41,748 nucleotides of DNA from Conexibacter sp. (lineage in GTDB: Bacteria > Actinomycetota > Thermoleophilia > Solirubrobacterales > 70-9). A model generated the notes under the pieces. It did not search any database, was not told where the DNA came from, and was given only the letters and a program-made list of their open reading frames with translations. Where the stretch lies: contig JADFCZ010000046.1 in assembly GCA_018263295.1 (NCBI GenBank), forward strand, positions 1-41,748, given 5' to 3'. Shown here in pieces: positions 24,578 to 31,320 of the stretch (its first letter is position 1; each line of letters begins with the position of its first letter). The translations under genes and the position numbers were made by a program.

Positions 24578-25468
24578 GTGGACGGATCGGTCGCACGGAT
24601 GCGGCAGGCGGTCGACATCGCCCCCGGCGTGACGATGCCTCTGCTCGGCCTCGGAGTGTTCAGGATCCCACCCGGCCGGGAGACCGAAGGGGCGGTGGGA
24701 GCCGCGCTCGAGGCGGGCTACCGGCACATCGACACCGCTCAGGCCTACGGCAACGAGGAATCGGTCGGGCGCGCCATCCGCGCCTCCGGGCTGCCGCGTG
24801 CCGAGGTCTTCGTCACGACCAAGTTCGACGCCGCCCGTTCCGATCCGGTGCTCGAGCTGGAGCGGAGTCTGGAGAGGCTCGGTGCTGACCACGTCGATCT
24901 CTACCTCGTCCACACCCCGCGCGGGGGGCCGCGTCGCGCGTGGTCCGGGATGGAGGCGGCCTTCGAGCGCGGCATGACCCGGAGCATCGGAGTCAGCAAC
25001 TTCGGAGTCGCCGACCTCGAGCGGCTGCTGCCCGTCGCCGGTGTCAAGCCCGCGGTCGACCAGGTCCAGTTCAGCCCCTTCGCCTACCGGCGGCAGCTGC
25101 TGGAGGAATGTCGGTCGCAGGGGATCGAGGTGACCGCGTACAGCCCGCTGACGCACGGCGAGGAGCTCGACGACCCGACCGTCGCCGAGGTTGCGAAGCG
25201 CCACGGCCGGACGGCGGCGCAGGTCCTGCTCCGGTGGGCGATCGAGCGAGCGGTCGCGGTGATCCCCAAGTCCGCTCACCGGGAGCGGATCGTCGAGAAT
25301 GCCGCGGTTTTCGATTTCGAGCTGACTGCGGACGACATCGTCCGCCTCGACGCGCTCGATCGCAGCGGCGCCGCCGCGATCGCCGTCGAGAGGCCGTGGT
25401 GGACCCTCCGCGGCCGGCTGCGCCGCGTGAGCAGGACCGCCCGTCGCCGGCTGAGCGCCGGTCAGTGA
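24578..25468 (+). CDS. Aldo/keto reductase
   Basis: This 296-residue NADPH-dependent (beta-alpha)8-barrel carbonyl reductase is of the YvgN/2,5-diketogluconate reductase type. The tetrad is visible as Asp and Tyr in RHIDTAQAYGNEE, Lys in VTTKFD and His in LYLVHTP. IGVSNFGVADLERL, YSPLTHG and VIPKSAHRERI (cofactor phosphate binding) follow in the expected order. The tail ends in Arg-rich sequence. The start may be GTG 24578 or ATG 24599; both keep the whole domain. The 3' end overlaps the convergent GNAT gene by 7 bp. Confidence 0.9.
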   Translation: MDGSVARMRQAVDIAPGVTMPLLGLGVFRIPPGRETEGAVGAALEAGYRHIDTAQAYGNEESVGRAIRASGLPRAEVFVTTKFDAARSDPVLELERSLERLGADHVDLYLVHTPRGGPRRAWSGMEAAFERGMTRSIGVSNFGVADLERLLPVAGVKPAVDQVQFSPFAYRRQLLEECRSQGIEVTAYSPLTHGEELDDPTVAEVAKRHGRTAAQVLLRWAIERAVAVIPKSAHRERIVENAAVFDFELTADDIVRLDALDRSGAAAIAVERPWWTLRGRLRRVSRTARRRLSAGQ

Positions 25469-26517
25469 AACCGCGACAGCTCGCCGTCGAGCCGCGAGAG
25501 GACCGATGCGGAGGTGGACAGCGCCGCGGCGAGTTCGGCGTCGCCGGCCTTGATCACGGGCTGCCACGCGAGCCCAATCGCGGCGAGCCGCTCGCGTAGC
25601 GGCCGCTCCAGGTGCGGCTCGGCCCGCCCGCTCAGCACGGCGCTGCCCGAGGCGGACGCATAGCCGACCAACTCGCCGAAGACCGCATCTACCACACGCT
25701 CGCCGGCGGCGAGATGGAGGAGCCGGCTGACGCCGCCCGGACGCAGCAGGCACGCGTACCAGCCGACCGGCTTGTCGCCGCGGTCGACGATGCGGACAGC
25801 GAGGCGGCCGCCGAGCGCCTCGATCCTGCGGAACGTCGCATCGAGCTGCGGCTGGTCCCAGTCGACCGCGACCCTGAGCCCGCGCGAGATCGCCGGAAGA
25901 GCTTCGACGACGGAGGCGGCGTCGGCGTCGCGACCGTGGAATCCGGGCTCGGGCCGGGGGGGAGGGCGGCCGCTGATCCGCTCGCCGGCGGCGTGGGCGG
26001 GAAGCGCTCCGACCGGCATCAGCTCCCGCCCCACCTCCCGCCCTCGTGCTCGAGCAGCTATCAGGTCGCCGATCCAGCGCGCCGGGCGGAGGACGAGCAT
26101 GAAGTCCGCCGCGCGCGAGTAGTCGACCTGGCCGCCGAGCGCGCGCCAGGCGCGAACCACGAAATCCGTCGCCGAATCGGACCAGCTGACGTCCTGTGGG
26201 CCCTTGAGCTGCCGGGCGAGCAGCATTGCCCCGGACGCGCCGCGCCGATGCCCTTCGGAGACGACCAGGTCGCTCAGGCAGACGCCTCGAATCGGCCGCC
26301 CGTCGAAGAGCATCCTCCGGACCTGGGCGCGAACGAAGCCCACCACCTCGTCGTCCTCGACGGCGACCAGCGACGGAAGCTCCTCGTCGCTCCAGCCGTC
26401 GCCGAGGGTCGCATCCGCCAACTCGTCCTCGGTCAGCGGGAACCCCGGGAGGTTGGCCCGGAGCAGTCCCATCACGGCGGGAAGATCCGCCCGTCGCAAT
26501 GCTCGGATCTGCCCCAT
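25462..26517 (-). CDS. GNAT-fold acyltransferase
   Basis: This 351-residue protein has an N-terminal GNAT domain (about 1-150) with the acetyl-CoA motif A region DLVVSEGHRRGASGAMLLARQL. The C-terminal half (about 200-340) looks like a second, degenerate acyltransferase fold (VRIVDRGDKPVGWYACLL), as in tandem GNAT or FemAB-like proteins. The gene is divergent from the NadE-like operon. Only 28 bp separate the two start codons, and each has its own -10 box at 7 nt, so the genes are probably expressed together. It may acylate a product of that operon, possibly from the ACP; this is inference. Confidence 0.72.
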   Translation of the reverse strand: MGQIRALRRADLPAVMGLLRANLPGFPLTEDELADATLGDGWSDEELPSLVAVEDDEVVGFVRAQVRRMLFDGRPIRGVCLSDLVVSEGHRRGASGAMLLARQLKGPQDVSWSDSATDFVVRAWRALGGQVDYSRAADFMLVLRPARWIGDLIAARARGREVGRELMPVGALPAHAAGERISGRPPPRPEPGFHGRDADAASVVEALPAISRGLRVAVDWDQPQLDATFRRIEALGGRLAVRIVDRGDKPVGWYACLLRPGGVSRLLHLAAGERVVDAVFGELVGYASASGSAVLSGRAEPHLERPLRERLAAIGLAWQPVIKAGDAELAAALSTSASVLSRLDGELSRFH

Positions 26518-26524
26518 CGGGCGC

Positions 26525-26530
26525 AATCTA
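26525..26530 (-). promoter_or_regulatory. -10 box (TAGATT) of GNAT gene
   Basis: On the minus strand TAGATT is followed by 7 nt and then ATG 26517. It lies 2 bp from the -10 box of the divergent operon. Confidence 0.55.
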
Positions 26531-26532
26531 CC

Positions 26533-26538
26533 TAGACT
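26533..26538 (+). promoter_or_regulatory. -10 box (TAGACT) of NadE-like/AsnB/ACP/ligase operon
   Basis: TAGACT is followed by 7 nt and then ATG 26546, mirroring the divergent TAGATT box. There is no Shine-Dalgarno. Confidence 0.55.
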
Positions 26539-26545
26539 GACGGCC

Positions 26546-27502
26546 ATGAGTGGACCCCTGGACGGCTTCGACGCGGCCGCCTGCATCGACCGGCTGGCCG
26601 AGCAGACGAGCCGGGCGATCCGTGGCCTGGGCCGCCGCGGCGCCGTCGTCGCGACCTCGGGAGGAATCGACTCCAGCGTCGCCGCCGGGATCGCCGTCCG
26701 CGCGCTGGGCGCCGGGAAGGTGCTCCTCCTGCGGCTGCCGGAGCGGGATGTCGGCGACTCCTCGTCCCATCTCGCCGCCGAGCTGGCGGAGTCGCTCGGC
26801 GCCCGCAGCGTCGAGCAGCCGATCACCGATGCGCTCGAGGGTCTCGGCTGCTACAGCCAGCGCGACGAGGCGATCAGGGAGGTCTTTCCTGACTACCGCC
26901 CGGACTGGAAGCACAAGTTGGTCCGCTCCGCGCCCTCGGCCTCGATCACGGTCTTCTCGCTCGTCGTCGAGCGGCCGGACGGCACCCGCGAGCAGCGGCG
27001 GATGCCCCCCGGCGCGTACCTGACGCTGCTGGCGGCGACCAACATGAAGCAGCGGGTCCGGAAGCTGTGCGAGTACACGTGGGCCGACCGGCTCTCCTAC
27101 GCGGTGATCGGCACGCCGAACCTGCTCGAGTACGACCAGGGGTTCTTCGTCAAGGGCGGCGACGGACTTGCCGACGTGAAGCCGATCGCCGGCCTCTACA
27201 AGGGTCAGGTCTACGCCGTGGCGAGGGAGCTCGGGCTGCCGGAGTCGATCGCGAGCCGCGCCCCGACCACCGAGACCTTCTCGTTGCCGCAGAGCCAGGA
27301 GGAGTTCTACTTCGGCTACTCCTACGAGCGGATGGACGAACTGATGTGGGGCCACGCCCACGGCGTCGAGCCGGCGGAGCTCGCCCCCCGGGTCGGGCTC
27401 AGCGCCGACGAGGTCGGAGTCGCCTACGCCGAGATCGATCGGCGCCGTACCGCGACCGCCTATCTGCACGCTCCCGCGGTGTTGTTCGAGCCGGAGACCT
27501 GA
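26546..27502 (+). CDS. NAD synthase-family (NadE-like) ATP-dependent amidating enzyme
   Basis: This 318-residue N-type ATP pyrophosphatase resembles ammonia-dependent NAD synthase. The ATP P-loop is SGGIDS (residues 38-43). NMKQRVRKLCEYTWADRLSYAVIGT and PNLLEYDQGFFVKGGDGLADVKPI (read in parts, about 166-214) match the NAD-binding and P2 regions. Against a normal NadE it has an extra stretch of about 40-50 residues (about 111-160). It lacks the nitrilase glutaminase domain usual in actinobacterial NadE. Its place in an operon with an amidotransferase, ACP and ligase suggests a paralogue that amidates another adenylated carboxylate, perhaps fed ammonia by the AsnB-like neighbour. True NAD synthesis remains possible. 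Confidence 0.78.
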   Translation: MSGPLDGFDAAACIDRLAEQTSRAIRGLGRRGAVVATSGGIDSSVAAGIAVRALGAGKVLLLRLPERDVGDSSSHLAAELAESLGARSVEQPITDALEGLGCYSQRDEAIREVFPDYRPDWKHKLVRSAPSASITVFSLVVERPDGTREQRRMPPGAYLTLLAATNMKQRVRKLCEYTWADRLSYAVIGTPNLLEYDQGFFVKGGDGLADVKPIAGLYKGQVYAVARELGLPESIASRAPTTETFSLPQSQEEFYFGYSYERMDELMWGHAHGVEPAELAPRVGLSADEVGVAYAEIDRRRTATAYLHAPAVLFEPET

Positions 27503-27503
27503 C

Positions 27504-29468
27504 GTGTGCGGCATCGCGGGGATCGTCCGCCCCGATCCGGGGGATCCGGTCGACGAGCAGGCGCTGCTGCGCATGGCCAGGTCGATCCGACATCGCGGTC
27601 CGGACGGCTTCGGGCTTCTGATCGACCCGGGCGCCGGCCTGGTTTCGACCCGTCTGTCGATCGTGGATCTCGAGCACGGTTGGCAGCCGCTCGTCGACGA
27701 TCGCTCCGGCAGCGTCCTGGTCTACAACGGTGAGGTCTACAACCATCCCGAGCTGCGGGCATGGATGCGCACGCGCGGCGTCGAGTTCAGGACGCGAAGC
27801 GACACGGAGGTCGTCCATGCGCTCCTCGAACTCGAGGGCCCGGAGGGCCTCGGGCGCCTGAACGGGCAGTTCGCCCTCGCCTGGTGGCAGCCGCGGGCTC
27901 GTCGTCTGACCCTGGTCCGGGACCGGTTCGGGGTGCGCCCGTTGCACTGGTCGTGGCGCGACGACGGCGCACTGGTCTTCGGCTCGGAGGCGAAGGCGCT
28001 GTTCGCCTCCGGCGAGGTCTCCGCGGCGATCGACATGGCGGGCATCGACCAGGCGTTCACGCTCTGGGCACCGCAGTCGCCGCAGACGGCGTTCGCCGGG
28101 GTCGAGCAGCTCGAGCCCGGTGGGCTGCTGGTCTGGGAGCGCGGCGAGATCGTCGAGCGCCGGCGCTGGTGGCGGGCCGGACCGGAGCAGCCGGGCGCTG
28201 ACGCGGAGCTCGAGCCGACCCTGCGAGACAGCGTCGCCATGCGACTGCGGGCGGACGTACCGGTCGGGGCCTACCTGTCCGGCGGCCTCGACTCGAGTCT
28301 GATCAGCGCCCTGGCTCAGGTCGAGAAGGAGGGCGAACTGCGGACTTTCTCGGTCGCGTTCGACGACCCGGCATACGACGAGCGCGCCGAACAGGAACTG
28401 GTCGCCTCGGCGCTGGGCACCAGCCACCACGTGGTCGTCGCCGGAGCCGCGGAGATCGGGGACGCGTTCCCGGAGGTGATTCGCCACGCTGAGGTCCCCC
28501 TGGTCCGCACCGCCCCGGTGCCGCTCTACCTGCTGGCCCGGGAGGTCAACGAGCACGACCTCAAGGTCGTGGTGACCGGCGAGGGGGCCGACGAGCTCTT
28601 CTGGGGCTACGACCTCTTCAAGGAGGTCGCGATCCGCGACATGCACCGCGACGACCCCGACCGGGCCATGGAGCTGCTCGACCGCCTCTACCCTCACCTC
28701 GGCGCGAGCTCGCGACGGGGCCCTGGTTGGACCCGCTTCCTGCTCGAGATCGACGACGACGATCCGCTCGCCTCGCACCTGACCAGGGTCCGCTCGACGG
28801 AGTCCGTCCGGGCCTTCTACCGAGACGAGGTCCGCGCCGAGTTGAGCGTGGACGCCGCACTCGAACCGGTCCGCGACGAACTGCCCTCCGGCTTCGCCGG
28901 ATGGGATCCGCTCGAGCGCGCCGCCTGGCTCGAAGTCACCACCCTGCTCGAGCCGTACCTGCTGGCCGCGCAGGGCGATCGCGTGGCGATGGCCCACGGG
29001 GTCGAGGGCCGCTACCCGTTCCTCGATCATCGTGTCTACGCTTGCTCGGTCGGGCTCGGCGGGGAGGAGAAGCTGAACGACGACGAGGACAAGATCGCCC
29101 TTCGCCGGCTCGCCGACGAGCTCTTGCCGCCCTCCATCGTCGGTCGGCGCAAGCAGCCCTACAGGGCACCCGAGGTGACACCGTTCTTCTCCGCGTCGTC
29201 ACCGGCGTGGGTGGAGGAGATGCTCTCGACGTCGAGCCTCGAATCGGTCGGCCTCTGGGATCATCGCCGCGTGGAGGGCCTCCTGCGAAGGTGTCGCGAG
29301 GGCCGGGCGACCGGCGTGCGCGAGGGGATGGCGCTGATCGGGATTCTCTCGACCCAGCTCTGGCACGAAGCCTTCATCGCAACTTCCGGCCCCGACCCGG
29401 CCGAGACAGCCGCTCCAGCGGTAAGAATCGACCGCACGGTCGACCAAACATTGAGCGAGGTTCCATGA
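27504..29468 (+). CDS. Asparagine synthase-like glutamine amidotransferase
   Basis: This 654-residue AsnB-family enzyme has both domains. The class II glutaminase begins with the nucleophile Cys2 (MCGIAGIV), with RHRGPDG at 30-36, LVYNGEVYNH at 72-81 and SDTEVV. The synthetase domain has the pyrophosphatase loop SGGLDSS at 259-265, TFSVAFDDPAYDE and GEGADELFWGYDLF. It is about 100 residues longer than Escherichia coli AsnB, mostly near the C-terminus. AsnB-like proteins in surface-polymer loci, including those linked to exosortase A, amidate sugars or acyl acids rather than Asp. GTG 27504 follows the NadE-like stop by one base; the stop overlaps the ACP start. Confidence 0.88.
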   Translation: MCGIAGIVRPDPGDPVDEQALLRMARSIRHRGPDGFGLLIDPGAGLVSTRLSIVDLEHGWQPLVDDRSGSVLVYNGEVYNHPELRAWMRTRGVEFRTRSDTEVVHALLELEGPEGLGRLNGQFALAWWQPRARRLTLVRDRFGVRPLHWSWRDDGALVFGSEAKALFASGEVSAAIDMAGIDQAFTLWAPQSPQTAFAGVEQLEPGGLLVWERGEIVERRRWWRAGPEQPGADAELEPTLRDSVAMRLRADVPVGAYLSGGLDSSLISALAQVEKEGELRTFSVAFDDPAYDERAEQELVASALGTSHHVVVAGAAEIGDAFPEVIRHAEVPLVRTAPVPLYLLAREVNEHDLKVVVTGEGADELFWGYDLFKEVAIRDMHRDDPDRAMELLDRLYPHLGASSRRGPGWTRFLLEIDDDDPLASHLTRVRSTESVRAFYRDEVRAELSVDAALEPVRDELPSGFAGWDPLERAAWLEVTTLLEPYLLAAQGDRVAMAHGVEGRYPFLDHRVYACSVGLGGEEKLNDDEDKIALRRLADELLPPSIVGRRKQPYRAPEVTPFFSASSPAWVEEMLSTSSLESVGLWDHRRVEGLLRRCREGRATGVREGMALIGILSTQLWHEAFIATSGPDPAETAAPAVRIDRTVDQTLSEVP

Positions 29469-29737
29469 GTGAAACAGTCGGTGGCGAGGACGTCCGCAAG
29501 GAGATGCGGGTCTTCATCGAGGACAACTTCCTTTATCTGGATCCGGACGCCGACCTCGCGGACGACCAGGACCTGCTCGCTGCCGGGATAGTCGACTCCC
29601 TGGGGTTCGTCGAGATCGTCGAGGAGGTCCAGGCGCGCTACGCGATCAACGTGCAGGACGTGGAGATCACGGAGGAGAACTTCGGATCCGTGGACGCCAT
29701 CGCGCGATACGTCGAGCGGAAGCGGGCCGAGCCCTGA
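29465..29737 (+). CDS. Acyl carrier protein
   Basis: This 90-residue acidic four-helix carrier protein has Ser45 in GIVDSLGFVEIV as the phosphopantetheine site; DSL is the usual core. It starts in ATGA overlap with the AsnB-like gene and its TGA stop overlaps the ligase frame as CTGA. It is not beside fatty-acid synthase genes, so it is a dedicated carrier that should hold the acid activated by the adjacent AMP-forming ligase. It needs a phosphopantetheinyl transferase encoded elsewhere. Confidence 0.9.
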   Translation: MSETVGGEDVRKEMRVFIEDNFLYLDPDADLADDQDLLAAGIVDSLGFVEIVEEVQARYAINVQDVEITEENFGSVDAIARYVERKRAEP

Positions 29738-31236
29738 GACCGGCGGCGCTCGCCGAGGATCTACGAGCGACCGCCACGGCGCGGCCCGAGGCTGCCGCGC
29801 TGATCTCCGGGGACGACACGGTCTCCTACGCCGAGCTCGACCGCCGCGTCGACGGGGCCGCTGCCGAGTTGCGACGGCTCGGGGTCGGGCGCGGGGATCG
29901 GGTGGCGATCGTGATGTCGAACGGCACGCCGATGGTGGTCGCCGTCTACGCGGTGCTGCGTGCCGGCGCCGCGTTCTCGCCGATCAGCCCCGAGATCCTG
30001 CCCGCCAAGCTCGAACGGATCCTCGCCGACGTCGGCGCGTCGGCCGCGATCTGCGAACCGGGAAGCGCCGCCAAGCTGACCGAGGCGGCTCCGCCGCACG
30101 TCCAGGTGATCGACGGCGATGGCCTGCCCGGGAGCGCGGAGGGTGCCGGATTCCGCCCGATGGTCGGTCCGGACCTCGCAGCGGTCATCTACACCTCCGG
30201 CTCGACCGGCGAGCCGAAGGGCGTGACGCTGACCCACGGGAACATGTCCTTCGTCGCCGACTCGATTGCGGAGAGCATCGCCATGGACGCCTCGGACCGG
30301 GTTCTCTGCGTGCTGCCCCTGTACTTCGGCTACGGGCTCTACCAGCTTCTGACCTGCGTGCGGCTCGGCGCCACGCTGGTGCTCGAGCCGGGCTTCGGCG
30401 CCGGCGGGCGGATCGTCCAGCTGCTCGAGGAGCGCCGGATCACCGGGTTCGCCGCCGTCCCGACGATCTACCAGCTGCTGCTGTCCCTGCCGGGACTGGG
30501 CGAGCGCGGCTTCCCCGATCTGAGGTTCCTGACCAACGCCGGGGCCGGGTTGCCGACGCCGGTCGTCCGCTCGGTTCGCGAGGCGTTTCCCGACGCGCGC
30601 CTCTACCTGATGTACGGGCAGACCGAGTGCCAGAGGGTCTGCCGCCTCGACCCCGACGAGGTCGATGCCAGCCCCGACTCGGTCGGCACCGCCATCCCCG
30701 GAACCGAGGCCTGGGTCGAGGACGCGGACGGAGAGGTCGCCGCTCCCGGGATCGTCGGCGAGCTCATGGTTCGCGGCCCTCATGTCATGCAGGGCTACTG
30801 GGGCAACGAGGAGGCGACCGCACGCAAGCTCGGTCCCGGTCGCTGGCCGTGGGAGCGGGTGCTCGCGACGGGAGACCTGTTCCGTGCCGACGAGCGTGGC
30901 TACCTCTACTTCGTCGGCCGGCGCGACGACATCATCAAGTCTCGTGGGCAGAAGGTCGCACCGCGCGAGATCGAGGACGTCCTCCACGCGTTTCCGGGCG
31001 TTCGCGACGTGGCGGTCGTCGGCGTGCCCGACAAGCTCCTGGGCGAGGCCGTGCATGCCCACGTGGCGGCTGAGGCCGGGGTCGACCTCGAGGCGAAGGA
31101 GTTGCGACGCTACTGCGCGGAGCAGCTCGAGAGCCACATGGTGCCGAAGCGCGTCGTGATCCACGCCGACCTGCCGCGGATCGGTTCCGGGAAGATCGAT
31201 CGAAGGGCGCTCGCCGGCTGGACCGACGACGGCTGA
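29734..31236 (+). CDS. AMP-forming acyl-CoA/acyl-ACP ligase (ANL family)
   Basis: This adenylating enzyme of about 500 residues has the motifs YTSGSTGEPKGVTLTHG (about 151-168), MYGQTE, the hinge TGD, RRDDIIKSRGQKVAPREIE, and the catalytic Lys in GSGKIDRRAL near 487. The normal N-terminal domain, beginning about ALAEDLRATATARPEAAAL, is coded upstream of any in-frame ATG, GTG or TTG. The first available initiation codon is CTG 29734, which overlaps the ACP stop as CTGA, just like the ATGA coupling before it. TTG 29860-29870 would remove about 45 residues. It probably loads an acyl or aminoacyl group onto the ACP. Relatives occur with AsnB and ACP in exosortase-linked loci. Confidence 0.88.
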   Translation: MRPAALAEDLRATATARPEAAALISGDDTVSYAELDRRVDGAAAELRRLGVGRGDRVAIVMSNGTPMVVAVYAVLRAGAAFSPISPEILPAKLERILADVGASAAICEPGSAAKLTEAAPPHVQVIDGDGLPGSAEGAGFRPMVGPDLAAVIYTSGSTGEPKGVTLTHGNMSFVADSIAESIAMDASDRVLCVLPLYFGYGLYQLLTCVRLGATLVLEPGFGAGGRIVQLLEERRITGFAAVPTIYQLLLSLPGLGERGFPDLRFLTNAGAGLPTPVVRSVREAFPDARLYLMYGQTECQRVCRLDPDEVDASPDSVGTAIPGTEAWVEDADGEVAAPGIVGELMVRGPHVMQGYWGNEEATARKLGPGRWPWERVLATGDLFRADERGYLYFVGRRDDIIKSRGQKVAPREIEDVLHAFPGVRDVAVVGVPDKLLGEAVHAHVAAEAGVDLEAKELRRYCAEQLESHMVPKRVVIHADLPRIGSGKIDRRALAGWTDDG

Positions 31237-31308
31237 GCCCTCGGGACGTCCCCGGCCGGCCCCGAATCACGATCCTCAGAACCTGAAGCTGGGTACTGAT
31301 TGTTCCGC

Positions 31309-31314
31309 TACTCT
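31309..31314 (+). promoter_or_regulatory. -10 box (TACTCT) of copper oxidase gene
   Basis: TACTCT ends 6 nt before GTG 31321. It matches the window's TANNNT rule, but weakly matches TATAAT. Confidence 0.35.
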
Positions 31315-31320
31315 TGATCG

